Part shown: one piece after another, positions 29,376 through 37,836 of the stretch | Layout: each line of letters opens with the position of its first letter | Numbering within the stretch: position 1 is the stretch's first letter | From: an uncultured Collinsella sp. | GTDB taxonomy: Bacteria; Actinomycetota; Coriobacteriia; Coriobacteriales; Coriobacteriaceae | Length of the DNA: 64,000 bases | Reading direction: 5' to 3' | Assembly: GCA_905197665.1 (NCBI GenBank) | Contig: CAJJZP010000001.1 | Location: 124,001-188,000, forward strand | The notes under the pieces: model-generated | Told to the model about the DNA's origin: nothing | Databases searched by the model: none | Seen by the model: only the letters and a program-made list of their open reading frames with translations | Translations under genes and position numbers: made by a program

Positions 29376-29635
29376 TAGTATGCCTCGGCCGGGTTGGTGG
29401 CGAGTTGGTCCTCTTCGACCAGCTCGGTCATGGTATTGACGAGCTCGAGTGTCTCTTGGGCTTCCTGCTCGTCGACAATCTGAATGCCAAAGCCGGCGTG
29501 CACGAGAATATAGTCGCCTACCTGTGCCGTCGGCACGAGGCGCAGCGAAACGGGGCGCTCGATGCCTATCATGTCGACGGTCGCCTTAAGGTCGTCGTCG
29601 CGTTTGACCACTTTACCGGGAACGGCAAGGCACAT
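29375..29635 (-). CDS. hypC: hydrogenase maturation chaperone HypC
   Basis: 86-aa HypC/HupF/HypG protein. It begins MCLAVPGKVV, with the essential Cys2 that contacts HypD and the hydrogenase large subunit. The small beta-barrel region DYILVHAGFGIQIVDEQEAQETLEL is intact. The start is ATG 29635. A 131-bp gap separates it from hypF upstream, and its stop overlaps the hypD start. Confidence 0.95.
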   Translation of the reverse strand: MCLAVPGKVVKRDDDLKATVDMIGIERPVSLRLVPTAQVGDYILVHAGFGIQIVDEQEAQETLELVNTMTELVEEDQLATNPAEAY

Positions 29636-29766
29636 AATGTTCCCCTTTTATACGTTTTGCGCTGGACAGGCGCCTAATTACCCATCAGTTGATGGTAGCG
29701 CTCGCGGGAGTCACGAGCAAACGCGTTACACCTGTGAGACGGCGGCGCGCAGGCTGGCAAAACTGC

Positions 29767-32235
29767 CTATCGCAACGCCGTCTGCGCGAGGCGAGCGCGA
29801 GCGATGGCGGCCTGACCGTAGGCGATGCAGCCGTCGTTGGCGGGTACGGTTTGGGGAACCAAGACCGTAAGGTCTGCGTCTTTAAGCTTGCGGGTGAGGA
29901 GCTGAAGCAAAAGCCGGTTCATGAACACACCGCCCGAGAGCGCGACGGTATCGAGGCCTTCGCGCGCACAGATTTCGCGTGCGATGTGGGTCGTAGCGTG
30001 CGTAATGGCGATGTGAAACCCGAGCGCGAGCCTGCCGGCGGGCACGCCGGTCCTGATTCCCTCCAAAAGCGCCTCAAAAAGCGGTCTGGAGTTCAGAACA
30101 TGGCAGTCGTCCGGACGGGATGATTCGGTTACGGAAAAGCTGGCCATATTGCCGGTAGGGCAGGCACTTTCACTGCTGAGCGTGCGCCAGGCGGCGGCTT
30201 CGAATTCTATGGCGGGTTCGCCCTCGTAGGTTGCCTTGTCGCAGATGCCCAGAATTGCTGCCGCGGCATCAAAGAGACGCCCCATGCTGCTGGTATGCGG
30301 GCTGTTGATGCCGCGCTCGATCATGGTGGCTGTCACGCTGCGCGTTTGCTCGTCGAGGCTGTCCAAAAGCCGAGCGGCGCCTGGGTGCTCGAGCAGGCCG
30401 AGCTCACTGAGCAGGGCAAAGGCGTTGCGGCGGGCGTCGCGCACGGAGGCCGCCCCGCCGGGGAGCGCCCAGGTGCGCAAATGCGCGGCGCGCTCAAAGC
30501 CGCCAAGGCTGGCAACAAGAAACTCGCCGCCCCAAATGGTCCCATCGGTACCGGCGCCGGTGCCGTCAAAGGCGATGCCAAGGACGCGCGCGTCGGTTGT
30601 GAGCTGGCCCGCGGCGATGGCCTCGGCCATCACGCTCGCGATGTGCGCATGATGGTGCTGCACCTCGACGAGCGGCAGATTGCATTTTCGCGCCTGTTCG
30701 CGCGCCCACTGGCTCGACAGATAGCTGGGATGCATGTCGCATGCCAAGGCGGCAGGCGCCAGGTCAAAGAGGTTTTCCAAGCGCGTGCGCGCGGCGTTCC
30801 AGGCATCGAAGGTCCCGCCGTTTTCAACATCGCCGATATGCTGCGACACAAAACAGGTTGCCTCGCCGTTCGTCCCTTCACGCGTGAGCGCAATCGTGGC
30901 CTTTTGTTGTGGCCCGCAAGCGAGCACGCAGGACGGAGCGCCGTCGAGCGCCGGCAACGGCAGCGGCTGGGGTGCATATCCGCGAGCGCGGCGAACGGGC
31001 ATAACGACGCCGTCGACCACGCGCACCACGGAATCGTCATAGCGCGAGAGAATCGCTCGATCGTTGCCGAGCAGCGCGTCGGCAATGCCGGCGGCAACGA
31101 GGCGCTCCCAGGCAAAGTCGTCGTCGGTCTCGATGGGTTCTTCGCTCAGGTTTCCGCTGGTCATGACGAGCGCGTGCATACCGCAGACTTCTGCCGCGGC
31201 AAGCAACAGATGCTGAAGCGGGGTGTAGGGGAGCATAACACCGAGATCTGGAAGGTCGTGCGCGACGGACGGCGCGAGCGCGAGGGCGTCGGGGGAGCCG
31301 CCGCTCTCGCAAGCAGCACGTCGGCGCAGCAGCACAATGGGGCGAATGCTGCCGGCCAGCAAGCCGCGTGCAACGTCGTTGACATGGCACAGGCGTTCAG
31401 CGTCGGCAAGGTCGCGTACCATAACGGCAAGCGGTTTGTTGCTGCGGCGTTTGCGGCGGCGAAGCTCGGCTACCGCCTGCTCGTTGGAAGCGTCGCATGC
31501 CAAGTGAAATCCGCCCAGACCCTTGATGGCGACGATACCGCCACCGGCCAGCAGCTCAACACAGCGGTCGATAATGGCGTCGCTGGTCTCGCGCGTGGTG
31601 CCGGCGGCCGGCAACGCGGCGGCTTCGCCCGGCTCACCGCCCACGCTCGCTTCGCGCCACGTAATATGCGGCCCGCAATCAAAGCAGGCATCGGGCTGCG
31701 CGTGAAAACGCCGGTCGAGTGGGTCGGCATACTCCGCGGCGCACTTGGGACACATGGGAAAACAATCCATCGAGGTGGCCGCTCGATCGTAAGGCAGCGA
31801 GCGGATGATGGTAAAGCGCGGCCCGCAGTTAGTGCAGTTGATAAAGGGGTAGTGATAGCGTCGGTCGGCGGGATCGAACAACTCGCGCAGGCAATCGTCA
31901 CAGGTAGCGATATCGGGCGAGACGAGCGTCGTGTGCGCGGTCTGGTCCTGCGATGCTACGATGCGAAAACCCTGTTCATTGGCGGTATCCCAACCGTGGG
32001 CTGCCAGGTCCACAACCTCGACATACTCTACGCGGGCTGCCGCAGGCGCATGCTCAGAAAGCGCGGCAACAAAAGCATCGAGCGCATCGGCCGGAGCGTG
32101 CGCCTCGATATGCACGCCGTCGCCCGCGTTGAGCACCCATCCGCAAATGCCATGCGCCATGGCCTCGCGATACACAAACGGCCGCATGCCAACGCCCTGC
32201 ACAATGCCCGTTACATGAATATGCACATGTCGCAT
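29767..32235 (-). CDS. hypF: carbamoyltransferase HypF
   Basis: 822-aa enzyme that activates carbamoyl phosphate and passes the carbamoyl group to HypE. Domain order: acylphosphatase-like (residues 1-90, VTGIVQGVGMRPFVYREA), two zinc-finger CxxC pairs (CDDCLRE, CTNCGPRF, CPKCAAEY, CFDCGPH; 105-185), YrdC-like (about 205-400), and a Kae1-like C-terminal domain (HHHAHIASVMAEA, ALSGGVFMN). The start ATG 32235 has GAGGGG upstream; a longer frame lacks a site. nikR ends 43 bp upstream, and a CCAAATAGGGACAGG half-repeat lies between them. Confidence 0.95.
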   Translation of the reverse strand: MRHVHIHVTGIVQGVGMRPFVYREAMAHGICGWVLNAGDGVHIEAHAPADALDAFVAALSEHAPAAARVEYVEVVDLAAHGWDTANEQGFRIVASQDQTAHTTLVSPDIATCDDCLRELFDPADRRYHYPFINCTNCGPRFTIIRSLPYDRAATSMDCFPMCPKCAAEYADPLDRRFHAQPDACFDCGPHITWREASVGGEPGEAAALPAAGTTRETSDAIIDRCVELLAGGGIVAIKGLGGFHLACDASNEQAVAELRRRKRRSNKPLAVMVRDLADAERLCHVNDVARGLLAGSIRPIVLLRRRAACESGGSPDALALAPSVAHDLPDLGVMLPYTPLQHLLLAAAEVCGMHALVMTSGNLSEEPIETDDDFAWERLVAAGIADALLGNDRAILSRYDDSVVRVVDGVVMPVRRARGYAPQPLPLPALDGAPSCVLACGPQQKATIALTREGTNGEATCFVSQHIGDVENGGTFDAWNAARTRLENLFDLAPAALACDMHPSYLSSQWAREQARKCNLPLVEVQHHHAHIASVMAEAIAAGQLTTDARVLGIAFDGTGAGTDGTIWGGEFLVASLGGFERAAHLRTWALPGGAASVRDARRNAFALLSELGLLEHPGAARLLDSLDEQTRSVTATMIERGINSPHTSSMGRLFDAAAAILGICDKATYEGEPAIEFEAAAWRTLSSESACPTGNMASFSVTESSRPDDCHVLNSRPLFEALLEGIRTGVPAGRLALGFHIAITHATTHIAREICAREGLDTVALSGGVFMNRLLLQLLTRKLKDADLTVLVPQTVPANDGCIAYGQAAIARARLAQTALR

Positions 32236-32249
32236 GCGACACCCCTCAT

Positions 32250-32280
32250 CAAAACCGACCAAATAGGGACAGGTGCGCTA
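32250..32280. repeat. half-copy of a GGGACAGG repeat
   Basis: AAAACCGACCAAATAGGGACAGG matches one arm of the 22754 repeat; no clear second arm is present. It lies in the nikR-hypF gap and reaches the nikR stop codon. Confidence 0.5.
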
Positions 32281-32790
32281 CAGCCCCAGGCTCTGCCTGG
32301 TAGCGGCACACGTGAGCTCGCCGTGCTTAACGCCGCGCAGGCCCAGCAGACGGTCGGCCAGCTCGTAGACGCGCTCGCCGCGACCCTTGAGCGCCAGAAT
32401 CTCCAAGCAGTTGTGGTGATCCAGATGCACGTGCATGGTCGATACGATCTCGTCGGTGTAGTCGTGCTGCACCTCGTCCAGACGGCGCGTCAGATCGCCG
32501 GTGTGATGGTCGTAGATCATGGTGAGCGACCCGATAACATGCTCATCGGGCGTGCGCATCTGCTCCTTGGCTATCGAGGCACGAATCAGGTCGCGCACCG
32601 CCTCGGAGCGGTTGGCCACGTCGCCGCGGCGTGCGATTTGCTCGTCAAAACGGCGCAGCAGGTCGTCGGGTGCGGTAACCGAAAAACGGACCAGCTCGGA
32701 GCCGGAGCCACTACAGTGGCAGCCCGCGTCACCGTCCGCCCCGTGCGGATGCTCGTGCTCGTACCCGCAGCCGTGCTCGTGTTCGGCCAC
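32278..32790 (-). CDS. nikR: nickel-responsive regulator NikR
   Basis: 170-aa nickel-sensing repressor. Residues about 32-75 are the ribbon-helix-helix DNA-binding domain (LVRFSVTAPDDLLRRFDEQIA). The C-terminal ACT-like domain carries the nickel ligands in IYDHH and MHVHLDHHNC. An unusual N-terminal extension (residues 1-30) is rich in His and Cys (HEHGCGYEHEHPHG.., CHC) and may bind extra metal. The start is GTG 32790, one base after the stop of the 82-aa gene, so the two are coupled. Control of the hyp genes downstream, and perhaps a nickel transporter elsewhere, is the likely role. Confidence 0.9.
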   Translation of the reverse strand: MAEHEHGCGYEHEHPHGADGDAGCHCSGSGSELVRFSVTAPDDLLRRFDEQIARRGDVANRSEAVRDLIRASIAKEQMRTPDEHVIGSLTMIYDHHTGDLTRRLDEVQHDYTDEIVSTMHVHLDHHNCLEILALKGRGERVYELADRLLGLRGVKHGELTCAATRQSLGL

Positions 32791-32791
32791 G

Positions 32792-33040
32792 TTACACCAG
32801 TTTCACAGAGCCGACGGAGTTGTGATCTGCCTCGATGGCCTCCTCGTAGCCCTCGAGCGCATCGTGCGCCTCGTGCAGCGCAGACATGGCGGCCTCGAGC
32901 TTGGCGCCAATGCGCTCCATATCAAAGTTCTCGGTCGCATGCAGCAGCTGATGGCTCCACTCGTGAGCGAGCTCAATGGTGTCGTCGACCTGCTTGACGC
33001 TCATGGCAAGCTGGCTCATGTTCATTCCGACGTCATGCAT
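32792..33040 (-). CDS. 82-aa helical protein upstream of nikR, unknown
   Basis: A small protein (starts MHDVGMNMSQLAMSVKQVDD), predicted to be almost entirely helical, with scattered His and Met (AHEWSHQLLHATENF) that could bind metal. No family is recognised. It heads the nikR-hyp row and its stop lies one base before the nikR GTG, so co-translation is likely. A job in nickel or hydrogenase biology is inferred only from position. The start is ATG 33040 with GGGGAG-like bases upstream. Confidence 0.65.
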   Translation of the reverse strand: MHDVGMNMSQLAMSVKQVDDTIELAHEWSHQLLHATENFDMERIGAKLEAAMSALHEAHDALEGYEEAIEADHNSVGSVKLV

Positions 33041-33117
33041 GGGGAGTCTCCTTTTGTACGGGGCAATATGGTGGTTCAGATTCTACTACGCCCGCCTTGG
33101 GCGCCGTCGCATAAGAA

Positions 33118-33151
33118 AACGGGTGCGAGTCCGTCTGACCCGCACCCGTTC
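33118..33151 (-). terminator. terminator for trxA
   Basis: The perfect stem AACGGGTGCG / CGCACCCGTT is followed on the minus strand by TTTTCTTAT. It lies between trxA and the nikR row, which therefore needs its own promoter in 33041-33117. The remaining part, 33152-33261, shows nothing I can name. Confidence 0.75.
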
Positions 33152-33261
33152 ACTGGGGGCTGTTTGTGTCTACCATACTATCCGTGGTCGCGTGCCTTGC
33201 GTTTGGCACTCCGGCGAGCGGTGCGAAACCGCTCATGGACGGCAGACAAGTAACAAGCGTA

Positions 33262-33582
33262 TTACAGATGTTTCTCCAGCAGTGCCTGAAGTCTTGCCTT
33301 GGGTAAGGCGCCAACCGAGCGGTCGACCTCCTCGCCGTTCTTAAAGACGATCAGCGTGGGGATGCTCATGACGCCAAACTTCATGGCCAGGTCCTGGTTG
33401 TCGTCGACGTTGCACTTGGCCACAGCCAACTTGCCGGCCAGCTCGTCGGCAACCTCGTCTACGATGGGCGAGAGCGAGCGGCAGGGGCCGCACCACGGGG
33501 CCCAAAAATCAACCAGTACGGGCAGGCTATCGTTGACGACAGCGCCGAAGTTCTCGGGGGTAATCTGCTTAATGTCAGCCAT
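33262..33582 (-). CDS. trxA: thioredoxin
   Basis: 106-aa thioredoxin, complete. The active-site motif is WAPWCGPC (Cys31, Cys34), with conserved cis-proline in MSIPTLIVFKNG. It reduces protein disulfides in the cytoplasm using thioredoxin reductase, which is not in this window. The start ATG 33582 has GGAGG upstream. It is divergent from the unknown gene at 33719. Confidence 0.95.
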   Translation of the reverse strand: MADIKQITPENFGAVVNDSLPVLVDFWAPWCGPCRSLSPIVDEVADELAGKLAVAKCNVDDNQDLAMKFGVMSIPTLIVFKNGEEVDRSVGALPKARLQALLEKHL

Positions 33583-33718
33583 GGTGACCTCCATAATACG
33601 ACGCGGCTCGGCCGCGTAAAACTCAGTACGACCGTGCTTATACCCAGCGGCCCGCAAAGCAACCACTCGCGGGCGGCTCTTTTATATAATGGTGGGCACG
33701 CAAACGATTGGAGAGCGC

Positions 33719-34294
33719 ATGCCCACGTCACAAAGCCAGAAAAAAGAAGCCATCGCTCAGGCGACCGAGCAGGAGCTCGCGTCGCTTGCAGATCGCGGTG
33801 TGCGTATCGCGGGCAACGCGTGCTCGCCGATTGTGCTGGTCAAAGGCGATTTGGATGAAGCCGAGTGCTCGGGCGGCGAGCTGGCTGCCGGCGCGGATGG
33901 CGCCGCGTTGCGCAAGGCGCTCGGCGCCATCGGATATGCCCCCGAGGATTTTTGCGTGCTGGCAAGCGTCGCCGGCGCGGGCGACGGAGCGGTCGCGGCG
34001 GGCGAGGCCCTGACGTGCGATCTGTTCCGCGAGGCGCTGGAGACCTTAGACCCCGAGGCGGTGCTGCTGCTGGACAACAGCGCGGCCGATGTCATGCGCG
34101 AGACCTATGCCGATATGCTTGTGGCGATTGATGACTTTGACACCGCCATGCTCAAGCCCGGCCTGGTCGCCCATGTGCAGGGGCGCCGCGTGCTGGCGCT
34201 CGACGGTTTTGAGGCGGCGCTCACCGACAAGGCCGCCAAGCAGCGCATGTGGGCCTACATCAAGCAGCTGACCCCGGCGGCTGCACCGCTGTAG
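33719..34294 (+). CDS. conserved hypothetical protein
   Basis: 191-aa soluble protein of no family I recognise. It is Ala-rich and acidic. Notable parts are GNACSPIVLVKGDLDEAE near the N-terminus, ALGAIGYAPEDFCVLASV, a central VLLLDNSAADVMRE that reads as a strand followed by a helix, and KPGLVAHVQGRRVLALDGFEAAL at the C-terminus. The alternation suggests an alpha/beta Rossmann-like fold. ATG 33719 has GGAGAG upstream and TATAAT at 33685. It is the last host gene before the acquired island: insertion-sequence debris begins 18 bases past its stop. Confidence 0.65.
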   Translation: MPTSQSQKKEAIAQATEQELASLADRGVRIAGNACSPIVLVKGDLDEAECSGGELAAGADGAALRKALGAIGYAPEDFCVLASVAGAGDGAVAAGEALTCDLFREALETLDPEAVLLLDNSAADVMRETYADMLVAIDDFDTAMLKPGLVAHVQGRRVLALDGFEAALTDKAAKQRMWAYIKQLTPAAAPL

Positions 34295-34312
34295 CGAGGC
34301 TGGCGGCAGCCC

Positions 34313-34740
34313 CTACATCACGGCGCGCAGGTCGGCGGTGATGCCGTGCGCGTTGATGTCCGCGGAAAGCGACGAGAGCGCAATGATCTGTGTCAAGTTT
34401 TCGGACACGGAAGCTCGAGGAACTACGCGACCATGGGAAGGCCCCCTTCGGCCGGCCTGGTCCGTCCGAAGAACGACTCCATGGCCTGCGCCGGTCCCTG
34501 GTGGCCGATGGCGGTCCTCGACCTTCGGGTCGGGCTGGCCGGAAAGCCCCCGCCCGCGCTTTATTGCCCATCGGTTGACCGTCTTGGAATCGAGGCCCAC
34601 TTCCCTGCGGCATCCCGAGATCGGCCTTCCTGTCGAGATCACGTAGCCGGCGGTCTTGCGCTCGAATTCGTCGATGTACCTGGCGGCCGGATCGGCCATG
34701 TCTGCTGTCTCTCGTCGTCGCGTTGCATTCTAGATGATTT
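34313..34740 (-). pseudogene. IS3-like transposase OrfA remnant (left edge of island)
   Basis: On the minus strand from 34699 the reading begins with an IS3-type OrfA helix-turn-helix (RYIDEFERKTAGYVISTGRP then REVGLDSKTVNRWA) and then loses resemblance and changes frame. No OrfB is present. It is a decayed fragment marking the left end of the foreign segment. Bases 34740-35021 hold no gene, only the promoter region of the ECF genes. Confidence 0.6.
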
Positions 34741-34896
34741 GCCCTCTGGCATGCGTGTCCGAAACGATGATACAGGTCCCTGCCCGGCTGCTCCGGGGGG
34801 CTGCGGAACTGGTGGCGCGTCGAAACTCAGGAGCGGGGCGCTGTACTGGAGCGCACTGCGGATCCTGCCAAAACTCTCGCTGCGACCATAGCCTTC

Positions 34897-35005
34897 CAAA
34901 AGTTAGTCAACTCTATCTTTTCTTGACCAAACGGGACATACCCGACCAAATGGGCTAGAGAGTAGCCGAGAAGCACATCATACTCGCAAAGAGTAAACCA
35001 ACTCT
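34897..35005 (+). promoter_or_regulatory. candidate AraC sites before the ECF genes
   Basis: AAGTTAGTCAACTCTATC (34898-34915) and AGAGTAAACCAACTCTAACT (34990-35009 region) share AACTCTA with each other and resemble AAGTTAACTTCTA (38918-38930) before the ABC genes. The AraC protein encoded between them is the natural candidate to bind. Confidence 0.35.
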
Positions 35006-35021
35006 AACTAAGGAGCGAGCT

Positions 35022-35630
35022 ATGTCAGGAACCCCTTCCGCCTCCCGTGGTCTCAAAGGACGAGACCTCATCACCGTCGGCATCTTCACCGCGCTCTACT
35101 TCGTCATCAACTTCCTCTTCATGCTGCTCGGCGGCCTGCATCCCTACCTTTGGGTATTCATGCCCGCCATCGACGCCCTGTTCGCCGGCATCCCGTTCAT
35201 GCTCGCCTGCGCGAAGGCGCCAAAGTTCGGGACCGTCCTCATCATCGGAATGGTCCCCTCGCTCGTCTACTTCATCACCGGGACGTTCACGCCCCTCATC
35301 CTCGGCCTCATGCTCGCTTCGTGCGTCGTCGCCGAGATCATCCGTGCCGCGACGCGCTATGAGAGCTTCGCGGGCAACGCCGTCGCCTACGCCGTGTTCG
35401 GTTTCGGCATGTGCGGAAGCCCGCTGCCCCTGTGGGTCTTCCACGACTCGTTCGTCGCGCAAATCGCCGGGCAGGGCATGGGGGCCGATTACCTCGCGAC
35501 GCTCGAGACGGCGGCAAACCCAGGCATGCTCGTTGCCATGTTCGCAGCGACTTTCGTCGCGGGACTCATCGGCGCCCACATCGCCCGCGGGATGTTCAAG
35601 AAGCACTTCGTGAAAGCTGGCCTGGCGTAA
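35022..35630 (+). CDS. ECF transporter S component (Trep_Strep-like)
   Basis: 202-aa integral membrane protein with about six hydrophobic segments. It starts with GLKGRDLITVGIFTALYFVI, the usual N-terminal helix of MptE/Trep_Strep-type substrate-binding subunits. It should give an ECF importer its substrate specificity; the ligand is unknown. The start ATG 35022 has AAGGAG upstream. The stop overlaps the start of the next gene (TAATG), so S, T and A are one operon. Arginine codons include AGG/AGA-rich stretches unlike the flanking genes. Confidence 0.8.
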   Translation: MSGTPSASRGLKGRDLITVGIFTALYFVINFLFMLLGGLHPYLWVFMPAIDALFAGIPFMLACAKAPKFGTVLIIGMVPSLVYFITGTFTPLILGLMLASCVVAEIIRAATRYESFAGNAVAYAVFGFGMCGSPLPLWVFHDSFVAQIAGQGMGADYLATLETAANPGMLVAMFAATFVAGLIGAHIARGMFKKHFVKAGLA

Positions 35631-36355
35631 TGCGGACGTCCGAAACTGATGCCCATCGCATCCTCGGTGTTCGCAAGGGGAGGGGTCTCATAGATCCAGA
35701 CCCGCGCACGCTCATGGGGGTGCTCGTCGCCGTGTCGGTAACGGCCTTCATGGGTAAATCCATCGAATCCGAGCTCCTGCTCGTCCTCATGGTCTCCGTC
35801 CTGCAGGTGCTCTGCGGCCATGTTCGCATGGCGGTCGGCTTCGCGGTCCTATATGCCGCGCTGTGGGCAGTGCTCAACGTTGTGCTTCCCGGCGTCGGCG
35901 GGGTGGCGGCGACGATGTTCACCATCAGCCTCACGTTCGCGCGCAAGATCTACCTTTGCCTCATGGTGGGCACCCTGCTTGTGAGGGACAACACCGTACA
36001 CCGCATCGCCTCGGCGCTCGCGAAGCTGCGCGTGCCCCAGGCGGTCCTCATCCCCCTGACCGTCACCATGCGCTACTTCCCAACGCTTAAGGAGGAGGCT
36101 GTGCACATCTGGGATGCCATGGCGCTCCGCGACATCCCGGCGGCAAGTCGCCTCGAATGCTTCGTGGTGCCCCTCGTCATGTCCGCGACCTCCACGGCCG
36201 AGGAGCTCTCTCGCGCCGCAACGTGCCGGGGGATCGAGAACCCCTCCCCGTCCACGGACACGGAGAGGCTTTCCATGCGCGCATCGGACTGGGCGATCCT
36301 CTCGGCGGCAGCGGCGGCGGTGGCCGCGGTTGCCTTGTGGGGAGGTGCTGTCTGA
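35630..36355 (+). CDS. ECF transporter T component (EcfT/CbiQ-like)
   Basis: 241-aa membrane protein, EcfT/CbiQ family. Hydrophobic segments fill residues 30-130, and a cytoplasmic coupling region follows with MRYFPTLKEEAVHIWDAMALRD and LSRAATCRGIE, the two Ala-Arg-type coupling motifs (here AMALRD and AATCRG) that contact the ATPases. A final TM closes the protein. The start ATG 35630 overlaps the S-component stop, and its own stop overlaps the ATPase start (TGATG). Confidence 0.85.
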   Translation: MRTSETDAHRILGVRKGRGLIDPDPRTLMGVLVAVSVTAFMGKSIESELLLVLMVSVLQVLCGHVRMAVGFAVLYAALWAVLNVVLPGVGGVAATMFTISLTFARKIYLCLMVGTLLVRDNTVHRIASALAKLRVPQAVLIPLTVTMRYFPTLKEEAVHIWDAMALRDIPAASRLECFVVPLVMSATSTAEELSRAATCRGIENPSPSTDTERLSMRASDWAILSAAAAAVAAVALWGGAV

Positions 36356-37815
36356 TGGAGAGGGTTTCGCATGCGCCCCGAAGACCGCTCGGCGAGCCCG
36401 TCGTGAGGCTCGAGGCCGTCTCCTGCGAGGCGGCAGGGGACAAGAAGATTCTGGACGGAATCGACCTTGAGGTCCGAAGGGGCGAATGCCTGATGCTCGT
36501 CGGACGCTCGGGATCGGGCAAGACGACCATCACGAAATGCATCAACGGCCTGATCCCGTCGTTCGAGCCGGGCATCGAGATGACCGGCTCGGTCTCCGTC
36601 TGCGGGCTCGATCCCAGCCGCTGCGAGATGTACGAGCTCGCCGAACGCGTCGGGAGCGTGTTTCAGAACCCGAAGAGCCAGTTCTTCAACCTCACGTCCA
36701 ACGACGAGCTCGCCTTCGGTCTCGAGTCGCGCGGGGCCCCCGTATCGGAGATCGAGGCACGGATAAGAACCACCGTGGAAGCCCTGGACGCCCGCAGGTT
36801 GCTGGGGCGCAACGTCACCGAGATGAGCGGCGGAGAGCGCCAGAGCCTCGTCTTCGCCTCCGTCGACGTGGCGAGGCCCGACGTGTACGTGCTCGACGAG
36901 CCCACCGCGAACCTCGACACGACCGCCGTGCAGAGGCTGCATGACGAGGTGCGCTCCGTCATCGCGGAGGGCAGGACCGTCATCATCGCCGAGCACCGGC
37001 TCTATTTCGCCTCGGACCTCATCGACCGCGCCATTCTCGTCGAGGGCGGCCGCATAGTCCGCGAGTTCTCGCCGGAAGAGCTTCTGGGGCTCTCCTCGGA
37101 GGAGCGGGAGGGGATGGGGCTCCGCGCCGTCGGCGCGGGCGATGCTCTCGACGTGCGCGTGCCGCGCGCGGCAATGGACAATCGGATGGAGGCTGGCCTC
37201 GCGCTGGACGACTACACCGTGGTTCGGGGGGACGGGGCGGTGTTCGCCCCGCTGAGCGTGACGGTTCCTGCCGGCGGTGTGCTGGGCGTCCTGGGCGAGA
37301 ACGGCACGGGGAAGAGCACGCTGCTCCGGGGGATCGCCGGCCTCGAGCGCAAGGACGCGGGCCGCGTCCTCGTCGGAGGGAAGCAGGTCGCGCGCCGCGC
37401 CCGGAGGCGTCTCATCTCGCTCGTGATGCAGGACGTCAACAACCAGCTCTTCAGCGACAGCGTCTGGAACGAGTGCATGCTCTCGCTGGGCGGCAGAGAG
37501 GAGGGGGAAGCCAAGGAGAGGGCAGAGGCGACGCTTGCCTCGCTCGACCTTCTCGGTGCGCGGGGTGTGCACCCCATGGCCCTGTCCGGCGGGCAGAAGC
37601 AGCGGCTCGCCGTGGCGTGCGCGCTCCTTTCTGAGAGAAGGCTGATCCTTTTGGACGAGCCAACGAGCGGGCTCGACCTCGACCACATGAAACAGGTAGC
37701 AAAGCTGGTTCGCGACCTGTCGGCTAGGGGGGCAACCGTAGTCCTCGTCACCCACGACCGAGAATTCCTGAACCGCTGCTGTGACAGCGCGCTGGAGCTC
37801 ACGCGCGCCGGGTAG
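36355..37815 (+). CDS. ECF transporter A component, two fused ABC ATPases
   Basis: 486-aa protein with two complete ABC domains in tandem. Domain 1 (residues 15-245): Walker A GRSGSGKTT, signature MSGGERQ, Walker B VYVLDEPTANLD. Domain 2 (280-486): Walker A GENGTGKST, signature LSGGQKQR, Walker B LILLDEPTSGLD. It powers the S/T module encoded just upstream, so one gene supplies both ATPases of an ECF complex. All catalytic residues are present. Confidence 0.9.
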   Translation: MERVSHAPRRPLGEPVVRLEAVSCEAAGDKKILDGIDLEVRRGECLMLVGRSGSGKTTITKCINGLIPSFEPGIEMTGSVSVCGLDPSRCEMYELAERVGSVFQNPKSQFFNLTSNDELAFGLESRGAPVSEIEARIRTTVEALDARRLLGRNVTEMSGGERQSLVFASVDVARPDVYVLDEPTANLDTTAVQRLHDEVRSVIAEGRTVIIAEHRLYFASDLIDRAILVEGGRIVREFSPEELLGLSSEEREGMGLRAVGAGDALDVRVPRAAMDNRMEAGLALDDYTVVRGDGAVFAPLSVTVPAGGVLGVLGENGTGKSTLLRGIAGLERKDAGRVLVGGKQVARRARRRLISLVMQDVNNQLFSDSVWNECMLSLGGREEGEAKERAEATLASLDLLGARGVHPMALSGGQKQRLAVACALLSERRLILLDEPTSGLDLDHMKQVAKLVRDLSARGATVVLVTHDREFLNRCCDSALELTRAG

Positions 37816-37836
37816 GATGGTGTGAGGAGGTAGATC

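Noticed and set aside
30295..32997. A 900-codon plus-strand frame across hypF and nikR
   Set aside because: The minus strand encodes unmistakable HypF and NikR; the plus-strand translation matches nothing and is Arg/Ala/Gly-rich.
34313..34699. A functional transposase gene
   Set aside because: Only the OrfA helix-turn-helix is recognisable; frame and similarity are lost afterwards and there is no OrfB or terminal repeat.
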